Shown piece by piece: positions 1 through 9,516 of a DNA stretch of 64,000 nucleotides. A program made the position numbers and the translations under genes. The DNA is taken from assembly GCA_012972825.1 (NCBI GenBank), contig JABDHL010000047.1, positions 37,504-101,503 on the forward strand. Direction: 5' to 3'. The notes under the pieces are model-generated. The model did not search any database. It worked only from the letters and a program-made list of their open reading frames with translations, and had not been told where the DNA came from. Position 1 is the stretch's first letter, and every line of letters begins with the position of its first letter. This DNA comes from Chlorobiaceae bacterium (GTDB taxonomy: Bacteria > Bacteroidota > Chlorobiia > Chlorobiales > Chlorobiaceae).

Positions 1-1744
1 AATAAGCCTCCATTGAACTGAACTGCTTCTCGGGAATGATTTCATGCAACAGCTGTTGTTTGATGCAAGTCGATATTCTTTCAGCTAACCCGGAATCATT
101 TCCCTGAAAAAGATATTCCCACCATGTTTTCTGCGCAGGATAAAGCAGAAGCCTGGGGTGCCTGGCCGGATCGATCTTTGCAAGGAGCTGTGCTGCATGA
201 ATGGCATCGAAAAGTCCTCCGGTTCGATCAACAAGTCCGGCTTTCATCGCACGACTTCCTGTCCAGACCCTTCCACCGGCAACAGAGTCAACCTGAGCAA
301 TCCTCATCTTTCTTGACGCAGCAACCTTACCGATAAAATCATAATAGACCTCCCCTGACGCCGCGACAAATTTGTTGTATGCATCGCCTTCAAGCGGCTT
401 GAACAAGGTGTTGGCATCGGCATACCTGCCTCTGGTCACAACAGTACGTCCAAGTCCGATTTTTTCAGCAAGCCCTTTAATATTGGGTTTCAGGGCATAA
501 ACCCCTATTGAACCGGTAATGGTCAAAGGCTCGGCATAGATGGTTTTTCCTGCGAGAGCTGCCATATAGCCTCCGGAAGCCGCCACACCCGACATAGAGA
601 CCACAAGAGGTTTCCTGACCGCAGCCGAATCAAGCATCTGAAGCATATCGGCTGACGCAAGGGCATCGCCGCCGGGACTGTCGATGCGCAAAACGATAGC
701 TTTGACCTTTTTGTTTTCCAATACCGCATCAAGGGAGTTTCTCAGAGTCTCAACATCAATACCTTCACTCATTTCTGCTGCTCCCCCCACTGCTGAACGA
801 ACAATCATACCGGAAAGTGTAACCACTGCAATGCTTTCGTCACCATCACTCTTAAGAGGCCAATCAACTGCAGATCGGTACTGACCGACATGGATATACG
901 CATCATTATCACTCGAAAGTTCCTTCCCTGTTATTTTTCTGGTCAGGGATCTCTGCAATTCCCATGATGAAGCTATACCGTCAACCAGTTTGAGCGCTTT
1001 AGCTCTCTGTGCCGACATCAGTGGTTCATTGTCCATAACCCCCTTCAATGCATCACGACTGATTCCTCGCCGCTTTGACAGGTAACCCAGATAGTTATCG
1101 AACACTTCGTCAAGCATTGCATTAATCTCTTCAAGAGACTCCCTGCTTGACTCCGTCAGAAGAAACGGTTCGATACCGCTCTTATATTTTTTCCATTGAG
1201 CCGCCTGAAAAGCAACACCTAATTTGGCAAGGGGCGTAGTATAAAAGAGCGTTTCGGCCTTCAGTCCATCCAGCAGAAGAAACCCGCCGCGTTCAATAAT
1301 AATGGAGTCACATGCCGCGGCAAGAAGATAATCGTTATCCTCGGCAGAATGAATAAAGGCAGTGACCTTTTTTCCGCTTCGGCGCAGTTTTTCAACAGCC
1401 TGTCGAATTTCAGTTATTTTTGCTGGAGTTGCCTGCAGCCCTCCGATATCAAGAAGCACCTCCTTGACGCGTTTATCTGTCGCTGCGTGTTCAAGAATAA
1501 ACAACAGTTCCTGCAGAGAGAGCGACTCTCGGGAAGATACAAAAGGCAGCGATGAGCTTTCATGACGAATCTCACTGATAGTTCCGCCAAGCGGGATGGA
1601 CAGCACAAATCGATCAGGAAGGGTATGTGACGAGCGAAAAGCCCAAAACAATGCGCCACAAAACAATGCTGAAATGATGATGAGCCCAAGACAACTGTTG
1701 CGGAAACAGCCCCGCCTATTTTTTTGATTGTTCGTATTATTCAT
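1..1744 (-). CDS. sppA: Signal peptide peptidase SppA (protease IV), 67K type, C-terminus beyond window edge
   Basis: This membrane-anchored serine protease degrades leftover signal peptides. The reading frame is open from an ATG at 1744 to the window edge, giving about 581 residues; E. coli SppA has 618, so only a short C-terminal piece is missing. An N-terminal hydrophobic anchor lies at about residues 15-35. Two tandem S49 repeats follow. The N-terminal repeat carries the general-base lysine in a YKSG context (K188). The C-terminal repeat carries the nucleophile in SGVAASGGY (S390). This Lys/Ser dyad split over two repeats is diagnostic of the long SppA form. The start overlaps the 3' end of the upstream ABC ATPase gene by 8 nt, so the two are probably co-transcribed. 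Confidence 0.93.
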   Translation of the reverse strand, partial: MNNTNNQKNRRGCFRNSCLGLIIISALFCGALFWAFRSSHTLPDRFVLSIPLGGTISEIRHESSSLPFVSSRESLSLQELLFILEHAATDKRVKEVLLDIGGLQATPAKITEIRQAVEKLRRSGKKVTAFIHSAEDNDYLLAAACDSIIIERGGFLLLDGLKAETLFYTTPLAKLGVAFQAAQWKKYKSGIEPFLLTESSRESLEEINAMLDEVFDNYLGYLSKRRGISRDALKGVMDNEPLMSAQRAKALKLVDGIASSWELQRSLTRKITGKELSSDNDAYIHVGQYRSAVDWPLKSDGDESIAVVTLSGMIVRSAVGGAAEMSEGIDVETLRNSLDAVLENKKVKAIVLRIDSPGGDALASADMLQMLDSAAVRKPLVVSMSGVAASGGYMAALAGKTIYAEPLTITGSIGVYALKPNIKGLAEKIGLGRTVVTRGRYADANTLFKPLEGDAYNKFVAASGEVYYDFIGKVAASRKMRIAQVDSVAGGRVWTGSRAMKAGLVDRTGGLFDAIHAAQLLAKIDPARHPRLLLYPAQKTWWEYLFQGNDSGLAERISTCIKQQLLHEIIPEKQFSSMEAY

Positions 1745-2720
1745 AGAGAAGACAACTTACCTGATGCCTGTTAGTATTGTTCAGTTCTTTAAGATTCGGT
1801 TCCTTATAGCCGCACTCAGCCTTGGCAACTGGACAGCGTGGATGAAACCCGCATCCAGCAGGAATCTGCAGAGGCCCGGGTAAATCTCCATTCAAAAGAA
1901 TCCGTTCTTTCTTTGTTCCAGGTTCAGGATCAGGAATTGCTGACAGCAGGGCTTTCGTATATGGATGCTTCGGATTGGCATAGAGTTCAGTGGAATCAGC
2001 TATCTCAACTATCTTTCCAAGATACATGACTGCAACCCTGTCAGAAATATATTCAACAACCGAAAGATCATGAGCGATGAAAAGATAGGTCAAACCCAGA
2101 TCCCGCTGAAGATCCTTGAGCAGATTAATGATCTGCGACTGTATCGACACGTCAAGAGCGGAAACAGGCTCATCGCAGATAATAAATTTAGGGTTGACTG
2201 CCAGCGCCCTTGCAATACCGATCCGCTGTCGTTGTCCTCCTGAAAATTCATGAGGATAACGGTTGAAATACTCACGATTCAAACCAACAATATCAAGCAG
2301 TTCATCAATCCTCTTGCGAGCGGTATTACCCCGAGTAATATTATGAACGAGCAATACCTCTTCAAGCATCTGTCCGACTGTCAGTCGGGGGTTTAACGAT
2401 CCAAACGGATCCTGAAAAATCATCTGTATCTGTTTGCGAAGAGAGCGGAATTCCCGGTTGCCGAGAATGGTGATCTCCTGCCCTTCAAACTCAATCTTTC
2501 CAGTCACGACAGAATGACCCAAGCGTATCAATGCCCTTCCCAGAGTGGTTTTACCGCAGCCTGACTCCCCAACGAGACCAAGCGTCTCTCCCTGAAATAC
2601 GTCAAACGAAACACCGTTGACCACGTGTATCGAAACAGGATGTCCAAAACCACCGTTCTTCGGCTCAGAAAAATGAACCCGTAGGTCCCTGACCGACAGT
2701 AATCTCCTTTGATCCTTCAT
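1737..2720 (-). CDS. Oligopeptide/dipeptide ABC transporter ATP-binding protein (OppF/DppF type)
   Basis: This is a 327-residue cytoplasmic ATPase for peptide import. Walker A is GESGCGKTT (51-59), the signature is FSGGQRQR (159-166), and Walker B ends in ICDEP (181-185). The C-terminus has the oligopeptide-transporter extension with GCGFHPRCP and further cysteines; in OppD/DppD relatives such cysteines can bind an Fe-S cluster, but that is not shown for this protein. The OppF-like subgroup is inferred from length and from the C-terminal domain. The permeases, substrate-binding protein and partner ATPase are not in the window, so the substrate is unknown. The gene ends inside the start of sppA. 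Confidence 0.88.
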   Translation of the reverse strand: MKDQRRLLSVRDLRVHFSEPKNGGFGHPVSIHVVNGVSFDVFQGETLGLVGESGCGKTTLGRALIRLGHSVVTGKIEFEGQEITILGNREFRSLRKQIQMIFQDPFGSLNPRLTVGQMLEEVLLVHNITRGNTARKRIDELLDIVGLNREYFNRYPHEFSGGQRQRIGIARALAVNPKFIICDEPVSALDVSIQSQIINLLKDLQRDLGLTYLFIAHDLSVVEYISDRVAVMYLGKIVEIADSTELYANPKHPYTKALLSAIPDPEPGTKKERILLNGDLPGPLQIPAGCGFHPRCPVAKAECGYKEPNLKELNNTNRHQVSCLLYE

Positions 2721-2818
2721 CTTTGACTGAACGCTGTTTATCGTATTTTTATTATTATACTAAATAGCACCGTGAATTTACCATTAACAAACCCTTCGTT
2801 CAAGTCCGTCTTTTACCC

Positions 2819-3619
2819 TTGCAAACTCCTCAGACACATAGCGGAACACTCTACGTTGTTGCGACGCCGCTCGGTAATCTCGAAGACATTACCCTGCGAG
2901 CCATCAAAATCCTTGGACAATCCGGAGCAATCGCCTGTGAAGATACGCGTCGCGCATCAATTCTGCTCAGACATCTCAATATTACAGGCAAAAAACTCAT
3001 CAGTTACCACAACTACAATGAGCCGAGAGCTATAGGACAAATTATTGCACTGCTGGAAGATGGCACTGATGTATCACTCATTACTGATGCAGGAACCCCC
3101 ATTATCAGCGATCCGGGATATGCGCTGCTGCATGCCCTGCATGAACAGAACCTCCAGGTAATCCCGATTCCCGGAGCATGCGCACTTACAGCCGCACTTT
3201 CAGCATGCCCGCTTCCGGTCAACAATTTTTTTTTTGCGGGCTTTCTTCCCCATAAAAAAGGGCGTAAAACCCGACTTGAATATCTCGCGTCTCTCCATGT
3301 TTCTTTTGTTGTTTATGAGTCCCCATACCGAATCGTGAGGCTCCTTGATGAACTCGGCAATATCCTGCCGGATGCTCAGATTTTCATTGGACGGGAGATG
3401 ACAAAAATTCATGAAGAGTACATTACCGGAACCATTGAAGAGATTGGCAGACGACTTGCAGATGGAAAAACCAGAGGAGAGTTTGTTGTTGTTGTTCACC
3501 CTGCAGAAAAAAATAATCAAACAAGAAAAGGACTATGCAGATCATCACTGACCCCGGACAGATGCAAACCATTGCCGAAAAACTGCGGCTCAACCGGCAG
3601 TGTATCGGTGTCGTCATGA
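2819..3619 (+). CDS. rsmI: 16S rRNA (cytidine-1402-2'-O)-methyltransferase RsmI
   Basis: This SAM-dependent tetrapyrrole-methylase-fold enzyme modifies C1402 in the ribosomal decoding centre. Family motifs are VATPLGNLEDIT (14-25), EDTRRASILL (41-50), LITDAGTPIISDPGY (87-101) and the PIPGA loop (117-121). The only suitable start is a TTG at 2819 with no clear ribosome-binding site. The conserved domain ends at about residue 228 (GEFVVVV). The final ~38 residues look unstructured, and the last 85 nt are shared with panC in another frame. That tail is either a real overlap or the result of an old frameshift that removed the original stop. Confidence 0.88.
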   Translation: MQTPQTHSGTLYVVATPLGNLEDITLRAIKILGQSGAIACEDTRRASILLRHLNITGKKLISYHNYNEPRAIGQIIALLEDGTDVSLITDAGTPIISDPGYALLHALHEQNLQVIPIPGACALTAALSACPLPVNNFFFAGFLPHKKGRKTRLEYLASLHVSFVVYESPYRIVRLLDELGNILPDAQIFIGREMTKIHEEYITGTIEEIGRRLADGKTRGEFVVVVHPAEKNNQTRKGLCRSSLTPDRCKPLPKNCGSTGSVSVSS

Positions 3620-4386
3620 CAATGGGGGCACTGCATGAAGGACATCTGAGCCTTGTGAAGCTTGCGCAGCAGACCGCAGGCACTGTCATTCTTACGATTT
3701 TCGTAAACCCCAGTCAGTTCGGACTGAACGAAGACCTCCATCAATATCCCAGACCTTTCGAGCAGGATACTGCCCTTGCTAAAGCGGCAGGAGTCGATTT
3801 CCTTTTTGCCCCTGAAGCAGAAAGCATTTATCCTGAAAACTATCAGACAACCGTTGAATGCAGCGCTGTAGCCAGAGGGTTTGAAGGAGAGAGGAGACCA
3901 GGCCATTTTAAAGGGGTAGCCACCATCGTTACCAAGCTGTTCAACATCACAAAACCTCATATAGCCGTCTTCGGCGAAAAGGATGCTCAACAACTTGCGG
4001 TTATCCGCAGGCTTGTAGAAGATCTTAATATGCATATAAATATTATCGAGGCACCCATTGTCAGGGAAAAAAACGGACTGGCAGTCAGTTCAAGAAATAT
4101 CTATCTCTCTACCCAGGAACGCGATGGTGCCGCAATTCTTTACAAGGGAATCCGCCATGCCGAAAAGAGGGTTGCTGAACAGGGACATAACCTTCAGGAA
4201 ATTGCCGAAGAAATCGAAAAGATGATCAACGCAACACCAGGATGCCGCTCTGACTATGTCGGTTTTGTTGATGAGGCAACGTTTGAACCAGTCGAAACTG
4301 CTGAAGCAGGTATTGAGTACCGCCTGCTTCTGGCAATGTACTCAGGAACAGTCAGGCTGATTGATAACGGGAAAATCCGTGCGTGA
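3535..4386 (+). CDS. panC: Pantothenate synthetase
   Basis: This enzyme joins pantoate and beta-alanine with ATP to make pantothenate, the precursor of coenzyme A. The 283-residue length is normal. The nucleotidyl-transferase HIGH-like motif is GALHEGH (31-37). FVNPSQF (57-63) lines the active site, FGEKD lies at 146-150, and the KMSKS-like SSRNIYLS lies at 185-192. The start is supported by a purine-rich AAGAAAAGGA ribosome-binding site just upstream. That site lies inside rsmI, whose end overlaps panC by 85 nt, which suggests translational coupling. Confidence 0.94.
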   Translation: MQIITDPGQMQTIAEKLRLNRQCIGVVMTMGALHEGHLSLVKLAQQTAGTVILTIFVNPSQFGLNEDLHQYPRPFEQDTALAKAAGVDFLFAPEAESIYPENYQTTVECSAVARGFEGERRPGHFKGVATIVTKLFNITKPHIAVFGEKDAQQLAVIRRLVEDLNMHINIIEAPIVREKNGLAVSSRNIYLSTQERDGAAILYKGIRHAEKRVAEQGHNLQEIAEEIEKMINATPGCRSDYVGFVDEATFEPVETAEAGIEYRLLLAMYSGTVRLIDNGKIRA

Positions 4387-4405
4387 TAACCCGCGAGAGA
4401 TCAAG

Positions 4406-4433
4406 TTTACCGGAAGAGACTTTTTTGTATTAT
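4406..4433 (+). promoter_or_regulatory. Possible sigma70-type promoter upstream of pnp
   Basis: In the 177-nt gap between panC and pnp there is a TTTACC hexamer (4406-4411, 4/6 to TTGACA). After a 16-nt spacer follows TATTAT (4428-4433, 5/6 to TATAAT). The position gives a leader of about 125 nt before pnp, which is common for pnp genes that control their own mRNA. This is pattern matching only. Confidence 0.3.
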
Positions 4434-4563
4434 ATTTAAGAACGCGTTCATTGTTTCTGCATTGCTGCAAAGCACTGAAGTCTGCACTGAGTATGACCGG
4501 AAGCGGAAAACGTATGCATGAAAAAAACCGGACAGTATTTTTATCACATTATCACAGATTTCC

Positions 4564-6762
4564 ATGATTATTAACAAGAAAATTGATCTCGGCCAAGGGA
4601 AGATAATCTCTATCGAAACCGGCAAATTGGCAAAACAGGCAGATGGAGCTGTAGTTGTCCGCCTCGGCGACACTATGGTTCTTGCGACTGTTGTGTCAAG
4701 CAGGAAAACACCTCCACCAAATCAGGACTTCTTTCCGCTTCAGGTTGAATACCGTGAAAAATATTCGGCTGCTGGTAAATTTCCCGGTGGTTTTTTTAAA
4801 CGGGAAAGCCGCCCTTCCGAGAAAGAAATTCTTTCAGCAAGACTGATAGACCGGGCACTGAGACCGCTTTTTCCTGACGGCTACCTCTATGAAACCCAGA
4901 TCATTGTGACGGTAATCTCTTCCGACCAGATCAATGATGCCGATGTGCTCGGCGGCCTGGCCGCATCGACAGCCATCATGGTCTCCGATATTCCATTCCA
5001 TAACCCGATGTCAGAAGTCCGGGTCGGCAGAATCAACGGATTGTTTATGATCAATCCTGACGTCAACGAGCTTTCAGAGAGTGATATTGATATTTGTATC
5101 GGCGGTACGACAGATACCATCTGCATGCTTGAGGGTGAAATGAAAGAGATTTCAGAAGCAGAAATGCTCGATGCCATTAAATTCGGACATGATGCTATCC
5201 GCAAACTTTCTGCACTCCAGAACGAGATCGCTCAAGAAGTTGGAAAACCAAGCAGGCCCTTTGCGCCGACTGTAATTCCTGCAGAACTTACAGAATACAT
5301 TCGTGGTTGTTGTGAAACCCGTCTCAAAGAACTCGCCTATACTCCGCTCAAAAAAGAAGATCGTGCCGAACAGACTGCCCTCATTTATAAAGAGTCCATA
5401 GCATCAATCAGTGAGCACTTCAAGACATCTATCAGCAGTGAAGATATTGCTGCTGATTCCTCAAAAGCACTCTTCCTGAACGCTCATATCATTGAAGAGC
5501 AGATTCATGCTGTCGAAAAGAAAGTTATGCGCCATATGATTCTTGATGATGCAAAACGCCTTGACGGCAGAGCCCTTGACCAGGTACGACCTATCAGCAT
5601 AGAACTCGGGGTTATCCCGAGAGCACACGGTTCGGCTCTTTTTACAAGAGGAGAAACCCAGGCTCTTGTAACCATTACCCTCGGTACCAGTAAAGATGCA
5701 CAGTCAGTCGACGACCTGACCAGCAATGCTGATAAAAAATTTTTCCTCCATTACAACTTCCCTCCATTTTGCGTCGGTGAAGTTGGCAGACTGGGCAGTA
5801 TCGGCCGCAGAGAAATCGGTCACGGCAATCTTGCAGAGCGATCCATTAAAATGGTTGCCCCTACAGAACAGGAGTTTCCCTACACCATCCGCATTGTTTC
5901 GGACATTCTTGAATCGAACGGTTCTTCATCAATGGCATCAGTATGCGGCGGAACGCTTGCATTGATGGATGGAGGTGTTCCCATAAGAAAACCGGTATCA
6001 GGCATCGCCATGGGACTGATCAAGGAAGGATCATCCTATGCAGTGCTTTCAGATATTCTCGGTAATGAGGATCATCTTGGAGATATGGATTTCAAAGTAT
6101 CCGGAACAAGAGAGGGTATTACTGCCTGTCAGATGGACATAAAGATCGACGGACTTGACTATCATATTCTCGAAACAGCTCTTGAACAGGCACGCAGAGG
6201 ACGGCTTCACATTCTCGACAAAATGGAGGAGGCCATTCCTGAATCCCGCCAGGATCTCGCAAACTATGCACCAAAACTCACCAGCATCAAGGTACCAATT
6301 GAGTGCATCGGCATGATTATCGGCAAGGGTGGAGAAACCATCCGCAGTATTACTGAGGAAACCGGTGCTGAAATCAACATTGAAGACGATGGAACCGTCA
6401 CCATTGCCTGCTCAACCACCGAAGGGACTAACGCTGCGCTTGCCACCATAAAAAACCTCATTGCCAAACCTGAAATAGGCACAATCTATGTCGGAAAGGT
6501 TCGCGACGTTCGTGATGAGCTTGGTGCTTTTGTGGAATTTCTTCCCAAAACCGATGGCCTTGTGCACATCTCTGAAATATCAAATGATAGAGTCGCCAAA
6601 GTCAGTGATCACCTCAAAATCGGTGATAAGGTCAAGGTTAAACTGGTTGATGTCCGCAAAGATCCTCGAACCGGAAAAATGCGTTTTGCTCTTTCAATAA
6701 AAGCGGCTGAACAAACGCCGGAATATGAAATGGTAAAAGAACCAACCACGGAATGCAATTAA
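4564..6762 (+). CDS. pnp: Polyribonucleotide nucleotidyltransferase (PNPase)
   Basis: This is the trimeric phosphorolytic 3'-5' exoribonuclease of mRNA turnover. The 732-residue protein has the full architecture: an N-terminal RNase PH domain, a helical linker, a second RNase PH domain that is the catalytic one in this family (about 330-480, with RGETQALVT), a KH domain with the GMIIGKGG loop at about 581-588, and an S1 domain starting at about 639. In many bacteria pnp follows rpsO. Here it follows panC instead and ends in a strong intrinsic terminator at 6781-6811. Confidence 0.96.
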   Translation: MIINKKIDLGQGKIISIETGKLAKQADGAVVVRLGDTMVLATVVSSRKTPPPNQDFFPLQVEYREKYSAAGKFPGGFFKRESRPSEKEILSARLIDRALRPLFPDGYLYETQIIVTVISSDQINDADVLGGLAASTAIMVSDIPFHNPMSEVRVGRINGLFMINPDVNELSESDIDICIGGTTDTICMLEGEMKEISEAEMLDAIKFGHDAIRKLSALQNEIAQEVGKPSRPFAPTVIPAELTEYIRGCCETRLKELAYTPLKKEDRAEQTALIYKESIASISEHFKTSISSEDIAADSSKALFLNAHIIEEQIHAVEKKVMRHMILDDAKRLDGRALDQVRPISIELGVIPRAHGSALFTRGETQALVTITLGTSKDAQSVDDLTSNADKKFFLHYNFPPFCVGEVGRLGSIGRREIGHGNLAERSIKMVAPTEQEFPYTIRIVSDILESNGSSSMASVCGGTLALMDGGVPIRKPVSGIAMGLIKEGSSYAVLSDILGNEDHLGDMDFKVSGTREGITACQMDIKIDGLDYHILETALEQARRGRLHILDKMEEAIPESRQDLANYAPKLTSIKVPIECIGMIIGKGGETIRSITEETGAEINIEDDGTVTIACSTTEGTNAALATIKNLIAKPEIGTIYVGKVRDVRDELGAFVEFLPKTDGLVHISEISNDRVAKVSDHLKIGDKVKVKLVDVRKDPRTGKMRFALSIKAAEQTPEYEMVKEPTTECN

Positions 6763-6780
6763 CCCCGACAAACCTAAAAA

Positions 6781-6811
6781 ACAGTGCAGTGTTAACTGCA
6801 CTGTTTTTTTT
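6781..6811 (+). terminator. Intrinsic terminator after pnp
   Basis: A perfect 10-bp stem pairs 6781-6790 with 6795-6804 around a GTTA loop. It is followed by an uninterrupted run of T and starts 18 nt after the pnp stop. It should end pnp transcription and insulate leuS. Confidence 0.9.
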
Positions 6812-6901
6812 ATGACCTCAGGTTCATTCGTTCTGTAAGACTCGTTGTTAGTCCCCAGGAAGTGTTGATTCCGGGAACCAACGTAATTCATCAAAAACAT
6901 C

Positions 6902-9319
6902 ATGAAGTACGAATTTTCACGCATAGAAAAGAAATGGCAGACTTACTGGCAGAAGCATAATACCTTTACCTCAAGAAAAGAGGCTGATAAACCGAAATAC
7001 TATGTGCTCGACATGTTCCCGTATCCAAGCGGTACAGGTCTCCATGTCGGGCATCTTGAAGGATACACAGCATCTGATATCACAGCCCGGTACAAAAGAA
7101 GCTGCGGTTATAATGTACTGCATCCGATGGGATGGGATGCCTTCGGTCTGCCAGCTGAACAGTTTGCCATTAAAACAGGAACCCACCCGAAAGCAACCAC
7201 TGAAACTAATATCAGAAGCTTCAAGGAAACCCTTCAGGCAATGGGTTTTTCATACGACTGGCAGAGAGAGATCAACACCACCGATCCCGCTTATTTCAAA
7301 TGGACACAGTGGATTTTTCTCAACCTCTATGAAATGGGGCTGGCCTATATGTCGGAGGTCGACGTCAACTGGTGTGAAGAGCTGAAGACTGTTCTGGCAA
7401 ATGAGGAGGTTGAAGAAAAAATTGCAGCCGGTTATACCGTTATCCGCCGTCCTCTGCGGCAGTGGGTACTGAAAATAACCGCTTATGCCGATCGTCTTAT
7501 TGCAGATCTCGAAGAGCTTGAATGGCCTGAAAATGTCAAACAGATGCAGCGCAACTGGATTGGACGTTCGGAAGGAGTAAATATTGATTTTGAACTCCGC
7601 TGCCACAACCAGAAACTGAGAGTCTATACAACCCGACCCGACACCCTTTTCGGAGCAACCTACCTTGTCATTTCGCCAGAACATCCCCTTGCTGAAAAGC
7701 TGGCAACCGCACAGCAGCTGGTTGAGGTGAAAAACTATATCGGTCAGGCAAAACTGAAAACCGAACTTGAACGCACAGGGCTTCAGAAAGAAAAAACAGG
7801 TGTTTTTACCGGCTCTTATGCTATTAACCCTGCTACAGGAGAACCTCTTCCGGTCTGGATTTCTGACTTTGTGCTGACAAGCTACGGAACCGGTGCGATC
7901 ATGTCGGTTCCTGCGCATGACAGCAGAGACTGGGAGTTTGCCAGACAATACAATCTTCCGATCATTGAGGTTATCAAAAGTCCGCATGATGTCCAGAAGA
8001 AAGTATTTGAAGATAAGGACAGCATGTGTGTCAATTCGTCCAACAGCGAAATAACGTTGGACGGACTCAGTTTCAGTGAAGCTTTTGAACGCATGGCCTC
8101 ATGGCTTGAGAGAAAAAATGCTGGCGAAAGAAAGGTTAACTACAAACTCCGCGACTGGATATTCAGCCGCCAGCGTTACTGGGGTGAGCCTATCCCGATA
8201 AAGCATTACGAAGACGGCTCACTGCGCACTGAAACAAACCTGCCCCTGGTTCTTCCAGAGGTCGAGGCTTATCAGCCCTCTTCAACAGGAGAATCTCCAC
8301 TGGCCAACATTTCACAATGGCTTTACGGTACCGATGAACACGGACCTTTCAGAAGAGAGACAAACACCATGCCCCAATGGGCAGGAAGCTGCTGGTACTA
8401 TCTCCGTTTTATTGATCCTGAAAATAGTGAGCGGCTCATTGATCCTGACAAAGAAAAATACTGGATGAATGTTGACCTCTATATTGGCGGCGCAGAACAT
8501 GCCGTTCTTCACCTGCTCTACGCAAGATTCTGGCACAAGGTTCTGTTCGATATCGGTGTCGTCAGCACAAAGGAGCCGTTCAAGAGACTGTTCAACCAGG
8601 GAATGATACTTGGTGAAGACAATGAAAAAATGTCGAAATCACGCGGCAATGTCATCCCGGCCGATCATGTTCTGAAACACTACGGAGCCGATGCAGTGCG
8701 TCTCTATGAAATGTTTCTTGGCCCTCTTGAACAGGTCAAACCATGGAACACCAACGGAATTGAAGGCATAAGCAGGTTTCTGTCGAAAGTGTGGCGTTTG
8801 ATTTATCCTGAACATGAAGGTACTGCAGCTTCACTTACTGTGGAAGCATTGCCTGATGAGCTGCTCAGACGCATGCATAAAACAATCAAAAAAGTCGGTG
8901 AAGACACTGAAAATCTCAAATTCAATACGGCGATAGCTGAAATGATGGTTTTTGTCAATGAACTGCAAAAGGCTGGATGCAAAAACAGGAACGCAGTTGA
9001 AACACTGCTTCTGATGCTTGCGCCCTACGCACCGCACATCGCTGAGGAACTTTGGGAAGCCATCGGACATAACGAATCAATCAGCTCAGAACATTTCCCC
9101 TCTTATCATCCTCAATTAGTCGAAGACACGGTGTTGACTATTGCCGTACAGATTAATGGAAAACTAAGAGGCACCTTCCCTGCGCCTGCAAAAAGCCCGA
9201 AAGAACTGCTGCTTGCAGAAGCAAAAAAGGTGCAATCGGTCCTTAAATTTCTTGAAGGACAAACTATCATTCGCGAAATTGTTATTCCTGACAAATTGGT
9301 AAGTTTTGCTGTAAAATAA
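6902..9319 (+). CDS. leuS: Leucyl-tRNA synthetase
   Basis: This class I aminoacyl-tRNA synthetase charges tRNA-Leu. Its 805 residues are in the normal bacterial range. The HIGH motif appears as HVGH near residue 47 in the order GTGLHVGHLEGYT. The CP1 editing domain includes the threonine-rich TTRPDTLFGAT segment. The KMSKS loop is exact at 576-580. The C-terminal anticodon-binding region ends with the leucine-specific domain segment VQINGKLRG. The gene stands alone between the pnp terminator and acs. Confidence 0.96.
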   Translation: MKYEFSRIEKKWQTYWQKHNTFTSRKEADKPKYYVLDMFPYPSGTGLHVGHLEGYTASDITARYKRSCGYNVLHPMGWDAFGLPAEQFAIKTGTHPKATTETNIRSFKETLQAMGFSYDWQREINTTDPAYFKWTQWIFLNLYEMGLAYMSEVDVNWCEELKTVLANEEVEEKIAAGYTVIRRPLRQWVLKITAYADRLIADLEELEWPENVKQMQRNWIGRSEGVNIDFELRCHNQKLRVYTTRPDTLFGATYLVISPEHPLAEKLATAQQLVEVKNYIGQAKLKTELERTGLQKEKTGVFTGSYAINPATGEPLPVWISDFVLTSYGTGAIMSVPAHDSRDWEFARQYNLPIIEVIKSPHDVQKKVFEDKDSMCVNSSNSEITLDGLSFSEAFERMASWLERKNAGERKVNYKLRDWIFSRQRYWGEPIPIKHYEDGSLRTETNLPLVLPEVEAYQPSSTGESPLANISQWLYGTDEHGPFRRETNTMPQWAGSCWYYLRFIDPENSERLIDPDKEKYWMNVDLYIGGAEHAVLHLLYARFWHKVLFDIGVVSTKEPFKRLFNQGMILGEDNEKMSKSRGNVIPADHVLKHYGADAVRLYEMFLGPLEQVKPWNTNGIEGISRFLSKVWRLIYPEHEGTAASLTVEALPDELLRRMHKTIKKVGEDTENLKFNTAIAEMMVFVNELQKAGCKNRNAVETLLLMLAPYAPHIAEELWEAIGHNESISSEHFPSYHPQLVEDTVLTIAVQINGKLRGTFPAPAKSPKELLLAEAKKVQSVLKFLEGQTIIREIVIPDKLVSFAVK

Positions 9320-9516
9320 CCACTTATAAAGTCTCTACGTGGTCCAAATATTTGGCAGAAGATTTTTTTTATGATAAAATAAGGTTCGGAAACCGTTAAA
9401 CTTCGTTTCAGATATTTTTATTCTCCGCTTTAACTGCTGATTTTCTATTGTTATTGTTCACAAATACCTGTGAAGGGGGTATTCTCTTTTTTTTCAACAC
9501 ATAAAATCTGGTATCA

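Noticed and set aside
3226..3235. T10 tract in rsmI
   Set aside because: It encodes in-frame Phe residues in a conserved segment (NNFFFAGFLP). Frame is maintained, so no evidence for slippage.
4361..4567. 68-residue frame between panC and pnp
   Set aside because: It has no ribosome-binding site, overlaps panC, and its composition is random. It is leader sequence of pnp.
9344..9355. CCAAATATTTGG palindrome after leuS
   Set aside because: It has no loop, and the T run comes 9 nt later. It could be chance in AT-rich DNA; not strong enough to call as terminator or operator.
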